NCBI GenBank assembly: GCA_963819635.1
Contig: CAWFWX010000006.1
Coordinates: forward strand, 186,001 to 250,000
Direction of reading: 5' to 3'
Origin: JACVRW01 sp963819635
Lineage (GTDB): Bacteria > Actinomycetota > Thermoleophilia > Solirubrobacterales > Thermoleophilaceae
DNA: 64,000 nt
Shown here: positions 24,268 through 32,083 of the stretch, piece by piece
Position numbering within the stretch: the first letter of the stretch is position 1
Layout of the letters: each line of letters opens with the position of its first letter
Position numbers and translations under genes: made by a program
Notes under the pieces: generated by a model
Told to the model about the DNA's origin: nothing
What the model saw: the letters and a program-made list of their open reading frames with translations, nothing else
The model's database searches: none

Positions 24268-25233
24268 TCAGGCGCCCAGTCCGCGTCTCGTTTTTCTTGC
24301 GACGCGCCAGGCGCGCATCATCTTGCGGGCGTTCAGGGCGTAGACGCGCGGCTTCGACACCGGCGGGAGCTCGAGGCCCCCGATCAACTTCTTGGGGATC
24401 AGGGCCCAGCCCCCGTTGTCCTCCACGAGGTCGCCGCGCACCTGGAAGTTCCGCTGCCAATGAAAGTCCGGGTGGTGGTCGTGGGCGGTGAGGCACGCGA
24501 ACCCGGGCTGCACCGGCACGCCGAGCACCCCTGCTCCGATCCGCACCCGGCGGGCCGCGCGATCGACGGAGATCGGCACGCGCACGCTGAACGGGAAGCC
24601 GTCCGGAGCGACCAGCGCGAGCACCGCCTCCGGATAGCGCCCGCCCAGCTCGTCCATGCGCGCGTCCCAGACCCCCGGCCCGCCCTCGGCGGGCGGCGGG
24701 GGGCCTTCGGGCTCCTCGTCGTGACCGGAGCGGACCTCCTCCATGTGCGCGTCGAACAGCAAGGGCTCGCGGGTGGCTTCACCCTCCGGCCACACGTACA
24801 CGCGCTCCGGCCGCACGTGCACGTACAGGCGGGTGTAGTAGAAGCTGAACGCGCGCTGCAGCTGCTTCGGCGGCTGTAGGCCCTTGCTCCCGGGGAGCTT
24901 CTCGATCGACTCCCGTTGGTAGCGCTCCCGGTTCGCGTCCAGGTCGCGGTAGTCGACGGCGGCGGTGCCCTGCACGAGGACCTGCGGTGCGGTCTCCATG
25001 CCGCTGCCGGCCGGCTCCGAGAACAGCAGCGCGACCTTGGGGTTGGCCTCCGCGTCGAGGGCCTTCTTCGGGTAGCCGAGCGCTGTCGTCACGTCTATGC
25101 ACGGGTCGCCCGGCCCGTAGTACGGAGTGACGGGCCAGCAGATCGGACGGCCGCGCCGGTCGACGGTCGTGTATTCGGTCGTGACGAAGGTGTCGAAGAC
25201 CCGCTGGACCTCGGGCGGAAGCGACGCTGTCAC
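24268..25233 (-). CDS. pyridoxamine 5'-phosphate oxidase-like split-barrel protein
   Basis: This 321-residue protein has two flavin-type split-barrel regions. The first (residues 1-150) carries TVDRRGRPICWPVTPYYGPG, KKALDAEANPKVALLFSEP and a VQGTAAVDYRDLDAN strand, all common in PNPOx-like FMN/F420 enzymes. The second (190-300) repeats the theme with PEAVLALVAPDGFPFSVRVPISVD and FACLTAHDHHPDFHWQRNFQVRGDL. It may use F420 or FMN in a redox step, or bind heme. The partner substrate is unknown. The GTG at 25233 is used. It is separated from the sigma factor by 10 bp on the same strand and may be read through from it. Confidence 0.75.
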   Translation of the reverse strand: MTASLPPEVQRVFDTFVTTEYTTVDRRGRPICWPVTPYYGPGDPCIDVTTALGYPKKALDAEANPKVALLFSEPAGSGMETAPQVLVQGTAAVDYRDLDANRERYQRESIEKLPGSKGLQPPKQLQRAFSFYYTRLYVHVRPERVYVWPEGEATREPLLFDAHMEEVRSGHDEEPEGPPPPAEGGPGVWDARMDELGGRYPEAVLALVAPDGFPFSVRVPISVDRAARRVRIGAGVLGVPVQPGFACLTAHDHHPDFHWQRNFQVRGDLVEDNGGWALIPKKLIGGLELPPVSKPRVYALNARKMMRAWRVARKTRRGLGA

Positions 25234-25243
25234 AGCCCGGAGC

Positions 25244-26821
25244 TTACTTCGGCGTGGCTGGCTTCTCCGGCTTCACGGGCTTGTCGGGCGCCGTCGGTGC
25301 GGCGGGCGCATGGGGCGATGCGATCGCCTCCTGCTTGCGCGTCTGCCCGGGAGGGCTCGGCTTCGCGCCGGCCTCCTTCAGCGCCTGGCCGGGGGGCGCG
25401 TTCGTCGGATGCGGTGCGCCCGGCCCCGAGCCCTTCGTCTGCCCGGGCGGTGCTGCGTTCGGGTTGGCCCCGTTCCCGTTGCCGTTCGAGCCGCGCGGCG
25501 GCTCGTCGCCCTTCTTCTCGAGGCCGGGCGGAAGCTCGCCCTCCTTCTTCGCGAGCCCCGGCGGGGTGCTCGGCGGCCCGCCGCCGGGCTGCCCGGCCGG
25601 CTTGCCGGATCCGCCCCGCTGCGGCGAGGGCTCGCCCTCGCCGGCCGTGCGGTCGCCCGCGGCGCCGTCGCGCGCGTGGCCGTCGCCCGGTTCCAGACTC
25701 CCCGCCGGCACTCCCGAGCTCCGGTCGTGTGCATCCGGGGCGGCGAGAGTCGTCTCTCCGGAGGCCCCGCCCTGCGTGTGCTCCGCGCGCACCTGAGCCT
25801 GCTCCACGCCGACGGCGTCGACCATCCCGAGCCGAGCCGGAAGGTCGGCCTTGACGACGCCGAGCGTTCCCGCGGCCGCCACCGCCACCACGGCTGTGAG
25901 CTGCACCGCACCTCCTCCCGCGACGGCCGTGACGACTCCGCCGAGGAGGCCGCCACCCGCGGCCGCGCCGCCGCCCACCGCGGCGCCGCCGCCTACGGCC
26001 GCGGCCCCGCCAGAGGCCGCTCCGCCGGCAAGCGCGGAGGGCACGGCGTCCCGCGCCGTGGCGGCCGCGACGACGGGCAGGATGACCGCGAGGTCGCGCC
26101 GCTGGAGGCGAACCGCGGCCTCGAACTCACTGCAGCCCGGGCACATGCGCACGTGGCGCCGCAGCGTCCGGCGCCGGAGCGAGGAGCCCCGCAGCGTCGA
26201 GATCTGCATCCGGATCTCCCCGCAGGGCGTGTCGCGGGCGTGGCGCGTGGACAGCAGCGAGCTGCGCGCCTGGAAGACGAGCGAACGCACCTTCGCAGGC
26301 GCGACGTCCAGCACCTGCGCGATCTGGACGTGGCTCAGCGCCTCGAGCTCGGACAGCACCAGGGCCGCCCGCTGCGGCTCGGGCAGCTCGCCGAGGTCGA
26401 CCACGAGCTCGCGCAGGTCCTCGCGGCGCTCGACCTCGGCGGTCAGGCCCTCCACGCCCCACGCCTCGCCGGGCACCTCCTCAGGCGAGCGAGGCGTGTG
26501 GCCGGCGGTCCGGAGCCCCGGCTGCGGCTCGCGCAGACGGCGCGAGCGCAGCAGCGACAGACAGCGGTTGCGCGCCACGGTGAACAGCCATGGCTTCAGA
26601 TCGAGTTCGTCGGCGCCGCCCGCGATCGCGCGGTAGGCAGCCAGGAAGGTGTGCTGTACCGCGTCCTCCGCGTCCTCGAGCCTGCCCGTCAGATGGCGGC
26701 AGAACGAGAGCACGGCCGGGTGGTGCCGCTTGTAGAGCTCCTCGAAGGCCCGGGCATCCCCGGCCCGCGCCGCCTGCACAAGCCTTGCATCGCTAACGCG
26801 GCGGAGGTTGCGCGAGCCCAT
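25244..26821 (-). CDS. ECF sigma factor fused to a zinc-finger, membrane and Pro-rich outer domain
   Basis: This is a 525-residue regulator. Residues 12-95 are sigma region 2 (LVQAARAGDARAFEELYKRHHPAV... LKPWLFTVARNRCLSLLRSRR). Residues 143-195 are region 4 (LPEPQRAALVLSELEALSHVQIAQVLDVAPAKVRSLVFQAR). Cys200 and H223-x3-C227-x2-C230 follow and fit a zinc anti-sigma (ZAS) motif. A Gly/Ala-rich hydrophobic stretch ends in a likely TM helix at about 291-323. The last 200 residues are Pro/Gly/Lys-rich (PPGLAKKEGELPPGLEKK) and probably extracytoplasmic. The sigma and its restraint are thus one chain. The ATG at 26821 is chosen from the homology. It is beside a small RHH regulator and divergent from the pilin operon, which is a candidate target. 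Confidence 0.88.
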   Translation of the reverse strand: MGSRNLRRVSDARLVQAARAGDARAFEELYKRHHPAVLSFCRHLTGRLEDAEDAVQHTFLAAYRAIAGGADELDLKPWLFTVARNRCLSLLRSRRLREPQPGLRTAGHTPRSPEEVPGEAWGVEGLTAEVERREDLRELVVDLGELPEPQRAALVLSELEALSHVQIAQVLDVAPAKVRSLVFQARSSLLSTRHARDTPCGEIRMQISTLRGSSLRRRTLRRHVRMCPGCSEFEAAVRLQRRDLAVILPVVAAATARDAVPSALAGGAASGGAAAVGGGAAVGGGAAAGGGLLGGVVTAVAGGGAVQLTAVVAVAAAGTLGVVKADLPARLGMVDAVGVEQAQVRAEHTQGGASGETTLAAPDAHDRSSGVPAGSLEPGDGHARDGAAGDRTAGEGEPSPQRGGSGKPAGQPGGGPPSTPPGLAKKEGELPPGLEKKGDEPPRGSNGNGNGANPNAAPPGQTKGSGPGAPHPTNAPPGQALKEAGAKPSPPGQTRKQEAIASPHAPAAPTAPDKPVKPEKPATPK

Positions 26822-26837
26822 CTCCCCATTATCGGCA

Positions 26838-27041
26838 TTACCGGATGAAGCGCGATGCCTGCGGAGGACGCCAGGTCGGCTCGGAGCCCGCCTTCTCCTC
26901 GCTCGAGGCGCCGGCTGAGAACGCAACCCGGTAGAGGGCGGCATCCCGCACGTACTGGGCGACGCTGATGCCCTGCTTCTTGGCCTCGCGCTCGAGCTGC
27001 TCCCAGAGGTCGTTCGGGAATCTGATGGTCGTTGCCCTCAT
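26838..27041 (-). CDS. ribbon-helix-helix (CopG-like) regulator
   Basis: This is a 67-residue DNA-binding protein. The start MRATTIRFPNDLWEQLEREAKKQGISVAQYVRDAALYRVAF is the full beta-strand, helix, turn, helix of the RHH fold: TTIRFP is the DNA-contacting strand, then two helices. The tail is short and basic. Such proteins act as antitoxin-type or local repressors. No toxin gene is adjacent. It lies 16 bp upstream of the sigma gene and is divergent from the pilin operon, so it may regulate either or both. Confidence 0.85.
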   Translation of the reverse strand: MRATTIRFPNDLWEQLEREAKKQGISVAQYVRDAALYRVAFSAGASSEEKAGSEPTWRPPQASRFIR

Positions 27042-27150
27042 ATTCCTTTAGAACGCCGGCGGCATCCCGATGTTGGAAGGTGAGCGCAACCCGTCCAACG
27101 CGCAATTTCTCGTTCAAGGTGGGCGCCGCCGTTTCCGATACCGGTAAACG

Positions 27151-28517
27151 ATGTCTCGCGCGAGCCGGGCCCGCGGCAAACTTGGATCTGAGCAGGGGTC
27201 CCTCCTCGTGGAGGTGCTGGTCGGCGCGCTGGTGCTGGCGATAACGACCTTCGCGGTGCTGAACGGGCTCGACGGAGCGCAGAAGACGGGCCGCACCAAC
27301 AAGGAGCGCTCGGTCTCGGCCACCCTGGCCCAGCAGGACATCGAGCGCCTGCGCTCGTATCCGATCACGGCGCTGTCGAACTTCACGCAGACGCGGTCGG
27401 TGGACGTGGCCGGTGTCCAGTATTCGGTTGTCTCGGAGACGGAGTGGGTGCGTGACGCAAGCGGCACCCTCAACTGCACGGACGACACCGCGCAGGCCGA
27501 CTACCTGAAGATCAGCTCGACGGTGAATTCGCCGAGGCAGACGGTGCCCGTGAAGGAGGTCTCGCTTCTGACGCCGGCCGCGGGCGCGTTCAACGCCACC
27601 GCCGGAACGCTCGTCGTGAAGATCACGGACCGGAATGGGCTGCCCCTCGGCGGGGTCACCGTGTCGCTCAGCGGGGCGGGCTCCTTCTCGGACACCACCA
27701 ACAGCGAGGGCTGCGCCATCTTCGGCTACATCCCGGCGGGCGACTACGACGTCGACGTGCCGGGCCGCGTGAGCTGGGGCGGCGACAACTCCTCGACGTC
27801 GCAGGCCACCGTCGTGTGCGGCGAAGACAAGCCTGAAGCAGCTCGAGATGGAGGTCCCCGCGTCGCTACGGGCGCATCTCCAGCAGGCCGGATGGCCGCG
27901 CGGCCACCTGGACCGAGATCGAGGTGGCGAACGCGAAGCTTCCGGGCGGCACTCGCGACTTCGCGGTCGGCATCGCCCGCCACCGCGATCGACGCCACCG
28001 GCCTCTTCCCCTTCCTCGACGGCTACGGCGTCTACGCGGGCAGCTGCGCGAAGAACAACCCGTCCTTCTGGGATCCGACCTACTTCCAGACCTCCGGCAA
28101 GGGCTTCGTGACGCTGAACCCGGGCGACTTCCTGAAGGACGTGAACGTCCAGATGGGCGTCCTGACCGTCAACGTCAAGAACTCCACCGGCACGCAACCA
28201 GGTCGGCGCCCGAGTGACCTTCCGCCAGCGCGACGGCGACACGGCACCGGCTGCACCCCCAACCAGCTGATGGCGAACATGGCGACGGACTCGAACGGGA
28301 ACGCCATCGCGGTCTCCCGATGGGCACCTATCGTCTCTGCGTGAGCACGGTCAGCGGCGGCAACCACCGTCTCCGCCAGTCGGCCGTGAGCCCATCGCCT
28401 GCGCATCCGATCCTGCAGCCGCCGAGCAGCCTCAACCCGGCACCGTGAACTTCGTGCTGCCGAGCTCGTCGTCCACCGGCACCGGGCTGCTCCCGGGCGG
28501 CGGTCGGCTCGCCATGA
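27151..28517 (+). pseudogene. pilin-like protein with carboxypeptidase-regulatory domain, multiple frame breaks
   Basis: The N-terminus is a class III prepilin signal: EQGSLLVEVLVGALVLAITTFAVLNGL, with cleavage after Gly and Glu at +5. After it comes a repeat-type Ig/CarboxypepD_reg region (LVVKITDRNGLPLGGVTVSLSGAGSFSDTTNSEGCAIFGYIPAGDYDVDVPG). From about 27830 the reading moves between all three frames. Coding segments are LKQLEMEVPASLRA, SSRPDGRAATWTEIEVANAKLPGGTRDFAVG, DATGLFPFLDGYGVYAGS, NQVGARVTFRQRDGD, CTPNQLMANMATDSNG, GLPMGTYRLCVSTV and VNFVLPSSSSTGTG. Single-base changes near 27831, 27872, 27972, 28195 (extra) and 28245, 28310, 28445 (missing) would join them, with one more needed near 28500 to reach a TGA overlapping the next ATG. 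It is either an indel-rich assembly or a decaying gene. Confidence 0.75.
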
Positions 28518-29216
28518 TCGCGCGCGGCTCGCAGGCTGCGGTCGGACGAGTCGGGCCACACGCTCGTCGAGCTCCTCACGGCGATGAGCATCGGGCTCGT
28601 GCTGCTTTTCGCGGCATTTCTCCTGCTCGACCGCGCCACCGCCGTGTCGCAGGAGATCGCGAACCGGCAGGACGCCGTCCAGCGCGGACGCCAGGCGATG
28701 GAGACGATCGTGCGCGACCTCCGCTCACAGGTCTGCCTCGGCGACGAGAAGGAGCCGATCACACAGGCGGACAGCAACAAGGTCACCTTCTACATCGACA
28801 CGAGTGACGGCTCGAAGGACGTCCACCAGCGCAGCATTCGCTACGACCCGGCGACGAAGAACATCTACGAGGACATCTACATCGGGACCGGGGTCTACCC
28901 CGACCTCGTCTTCGGCGCACCGTCGCAGACGCGTCTGCTCGTCAAGGGGGTCGACCCGATCCTCGACGGCGCGACGCCTCGCCCGATCCTGCGCTACTAC
29001 TCGTTCAAGGCGGGCGGGGTCCCCGGCGACCTGCAGCTGCTGAGCGCGCCCCTGTCGGTCAACGACGCGATCAGCACGGTCCTCGTCAAGGTCGGCTTCA
29101 CCGTACTGCCGGACCGCAAGGTCCCGAAGAACCGCGAGGCGACGACGGTCGAGAGCGATGTGTACGTGCGCATCGCGGACCCGTCGCGGCCACTGGAGGG
29201 ACCACAATGCATCTGA
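28514..29216 (+). pseudogene. second pilin-like protein, one frame break
   Basis: The intact frame from 28584 encodes 210 residues, but its prepilin signal lies just upstream in the same frame: SDESGHTLVELLTAMSIGLVLLFAAFLLL, with Gly cleavage and Glu5. No start codon exists there in frame. The ATG at 28514, overlapping the previous gene's TGA, begins MIARGS in another frame; removing one base near 28532 joins them as MIARGS-RLRSDESGHTLVELL. The body looks like a minor pseudopilin (PilW/GspJ-like): NRQDAVQRGRQAMETIVRDLRSQVCL, then beta-rich. The corrected length is about 233 residues. Its end overlaps the next gene by 10 bp, so the three pilin genes form one operon. Confidence 0.72.
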
Positions 29217-30774
29217 TCTCGAGACTGCGCCGCCGCATCGGGCTCGCCGGCGAGCGCGGGTTCACGACCGTCACGCTGATGGGCGTGCTCATGGTCGGCG
29301 GCCTCCTCGTCGCCGCCAGCTTCGCCGCGGTCAACCCCGATATCTCGCTCTCGCGCGAGGACCAGGACAAGAAGCAGGCCTACGGCGCTGCCGAGTCCGG
29401 GCTCCAGTGGTACCTCAACGCGCTGTCGAAGGACAACAACTACTACCTGAAGTGCACGCAGGTGCCACCGCCGAACGCCACCGAGGCGGCGCCGGTCAAC
29501 AACCCGTGGACCGGAAGCGGAACTCGCGTCTGGCGAAAGCTTCCCGGTGAGAAGGCCGAGTACTCGCTGGAGCTCCTCCCCGCACCGGGCAAGCCGGCCT
29601 GCGACACCACCGATCAGTTCTCGATGGTCGACCCGAACGGCAACATGCGCATCCGGGCGACGGGACGCTCGCGCGGCAAGTACCGGAGCGTGATCGCCAC
29701 GCTGCGGCGTCTCAACTTCATCGACTTCATCTACTTCACCGACTTCGAGACGCTCGACCCGGCGGCGTACAGCAACCCCGCCACGATGACGCCGCGCTGC
29801 TCGCGCTACCGCGCGGGTCGTGCCGGGCAGGGCTGCACCGAGATCCAGTTCACGGACAACGACGACGTGTTCGGTCCCTTCCACACCAACGACAACGTGC
29901 TCATCTGCGGCCAGCCCGACATTCGGCCGCACGGTGCGCGACGTGATCAGGATCAACGGCCCGGCGAACCAGGGCTTCGTGTCGAACTGCGCCGGCTCGA
30001 CCGCCGACGTGAAGGGAACGCTCGACCAGCCGGCGGGCACGCTCGGCATGCCGCCGTCGAACCGCGCGCTCGAGGGACGTCGCGGTCGCGAACGGAGTGA
30101 ACTACCTCGGTTTCACGACGATCCAGCTGCAGGGCAACACCATGCTGGTCCGAAACCTGAAGAAGTTCGGCGATCAGGCGTTCCATTCGACGGCGCTCCC
30201 CCCGAACGGGGTGATCTACGTCGAGAACGACCCCACCCAGGGCGGCTGCACCGCCGGCTACGACCGGAGCAACGACTACAGCACGCAGCAGCCGGGCTGC
30301 GGCGACATCTGGCTGCAGGGCAACTACTCCAAGGACCTGACTCTCGCGGCCGACAACGACATCATCGTCAACGGCCACGTCGACAGGAACGGCAGCGGGC
30401 TGCTCCTCGGCCTGATCGCGAACAACTTCGTGCGCGTCTACCACCCGGTGAGCGACGACTGCGACAACAACCTCACGGGCACGATCTCGAACCTGCGCAT
30501 CCAGGCGGCGATCCTCGCCCTGAACCACTCGTTCATCGTGGACAACTGGAGCTGCGGCACGCCCACCGGCGACCTGAGCGTCGACGGCGCGATCGCCCAG
30601 AAGTTCCGCGGTCCGGTCGGCACGGGCAGCGGCGGGTCGATCAGCACCGGCTACCGCAAGGACTACGAGTACAACGACCGGCTGCGCTACCGCGAGCCGC
30701 CGTACTTCCTCGACCCGGTCCAGGCGTCCTGGCGCATCGCGCGTCAGAACGAGCAGGTCCCGGCGCAGAAGTAG
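29207..30774 (+). pseudogene. PilX-like pilus assembly protein, two frame breaks
   Basis: The N-terminus ERGFTTVTLMGVLMVGGLLVAASFAAV followed by KKQAYGAAESGLQWYLNAL is typical of PilX-type proteins. The first frame holds to about 29918, the second (TFGRTVRDVIRINGPANQGFVSN) to about 30075, and the third (VNYLGFTTIQLQGNTMLVRN...) to the TAG at 30774. Deleting one base in CCCGACATT at 29918 and one G of the GGG at 30074-30076 restores a 521-residue protein. The remainder is beta-rich with many Cys and Asn residues (IISNLRIQAAILALNHSFIVDNW), like a surface-exposed pilus tip or passenger domain. No pilus ATPase, platform or peptidase gene lies nearby. Confidence 0.75.
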
Positions 30775-30789
30775 ACGCCGCGCCCGGCG

Positions 30790-31566
30790 TCAGCGGGCGA
30801 AGAAGCGCTCGAGCTCACCGGCGAGCAGTGCGGGCGCGGTCATGTTGGCGCTGTGGCCCTGACCCTCGAGGCTCCTCAGCTCGGCGTCCGGGAGCGCCTC
30901 CGCGTATGCGTCGACAGAGCGGACCGCCCAGGCCGGGCTCTCGGTGCCCACGAGCAACAGGGCCGGCATGACGAGCGTGGAGAGCGCGTCCGCGTCGAAG
31001 CGGTGCGCCAGCTCGGCGCGTAGCTCGCGCGGCACGGTCGGCACGATCTGCCTGCGCGCCTCCCAGACCGGCCCGGCGGCGAGCTCGCCGATCGCCTCGT
31101 CGTCGTAGCCGGCTATCTCGCGAAAGAACTCACGCAGCACGGTGTCGCGATCGCCGGCCTCGATCAGGTGCTCCCAGCGCTCGATCGTCTCGCCGGTGGC
31201 CAGCACCCCTCCCATCGCTGGCTCGTACAGCGCCAGCCGCGGCAGATCCAGCAGCCGCGCCGCCCCCGCGGCCACGAGCCCGCCGTACGAATGGCCCATG
31301 AGCACCGCGTCGCGTCCCGCATCCCGGACCACCGCCGCGACGTCCTCGCAGTCGCGCTCGAGCCCGTACTCGGCGCCGTCCGAGGAGTCGCCGCGTCCGC
31401 GCCGGTCGATCGCGATGACCGTGAAGCGGCGATCGAGGTGGGGCCGGACCGCGTCGAAGCTCCAGCGCGCCGACCCGGCGCCGTGTACGAGTACGAGCGG
31501 GGGCCCCGCGCCGCTCACCTCGCAGGCGATCGCGACCCCGTCGGGGGCTTCGACGTGGCGGAGCAC
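30790..31566 (-). CDS. alpha/beta hydrolase
   Basis: This is a 258-residue cytoplasmic alpha/beta hydrolase. The oxyanion element is LVLVHGAGSARWSFD, the nucleophile is Ser93 in MGHSYGGLVAA, the acid lies near ALLLVGTESPAWA and the catalytic His is in LEGQGHSANMTAP. The RRGRGDSSDG loop after strand 5 is typical of the family. The ATG at 31566 is used. It stands next to, but not overlapping, the unknown gene at 31618, on the same strand. Confidence 0.88.
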   Translation of the reverse strand: MLRHVEAPDGVAIACEVSGAGPPLVLVHGAGSARWSFDAVRPHLDRRFTVIAIDRRGRGDSSDGAEYGLERDCEDVAAVVRDAGRDAVLMGHSYGGLVAAGAARLLDLPRLALYEPAMGGVLATGETIERWEHLIEAGDRDTVLREFFREIAGYDDEAIGELAAGPVWEARRQIVPTVPRELRAELAHRFDADALSTLVMPALLLVGTESPAWAVRSVDAYAEALPDAELRSLEGQGHSANMTAPALLAGELERFFAR

Positions 31567-31617
31567 CGCGTCAGGCTAGTTCTCGCGCGACGACCGCGCT
31601 GAGCGACCTCGGACCGC

Positions 31618-32073
31618 TCAGTTGTCCGAGCCCAAGCGGTCCCAGCAGTAGAGCTCGACCGCCTCCGCGGCGAGCTCCATCAGGCGCTGCTCGGAGAGCC
31701 ATGGCAGCACCGTCTCGAGTGCCTGCTGCTCGCTCACGCCCGCCTCGAAGGCGTCCTCGCCCTTGAACCCTGCCGCGATCTTGAGCGCCTCTCGGCGATG
31801 GTCACCGAGGTGCGCGAACGCGCCGAGCAGGAACTCCTTGTTCGCGATCGGGTGCCCGACCTCGAGCGACGCGTGCCATGCCGCGAGCATCGACAGATCG
31901 TCGTCGTCGAGCTCCTCCACCGCCTTCGCGTAGTGGACCTGGAGCTCGTCCTCGGGGATCTCGTCGACCCAGGCGCGCACGACCTCGCCGAGGAGCTGCC
32001 GGCGCGCCTCGCGCCCGACGCTCTCGGCAACGACCCTGATCGCTTCCTGTGGCTCGATGAAGCACAGTGGCAT
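31618..32073 (-). CDS. acidic helical protein of unknown function
   Basis: I do not recognise this 151-residue protein. It is acidic and mostly helical (EEVRAWVDEIPEDELQVHYAKAVEELDDDDLSMLAAWHASLEVG), with a short strand start MPLCFIEPQEAIRVVAESVG. No signal peptide, membrane segment or metal site is evident. It begins 10 bp after the addA stop on the same strand and so is probably in the addB-addA transcript. A role linked to DNA repair would be inferred only from that position. Confidence 0.65.
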   Translation of the reverse strand: MPLCFIEPQEAIRVVAESVGREARRQLLGEVVRAWVDEIPEDELQVHYAKAVEELDDDDLSMLAAWHASLEVGHPIANKEFLLGAFAHLGDHRREALKIAAGFKGEDAFEAGVSEQQALETVLPWLSEQRLMELAAEAVELYCWDRLGSDN

Positions 32074-32083
32074 GGCCGCCAGA

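Noticed and set aside
27042..27150. Possible c-di-GMP riboswitch before the pilin operon
   Set aside because: Pilin genes are common targets, but I do not see the GEMM core motifs; GTTGGA/TCCAAC is too little support.
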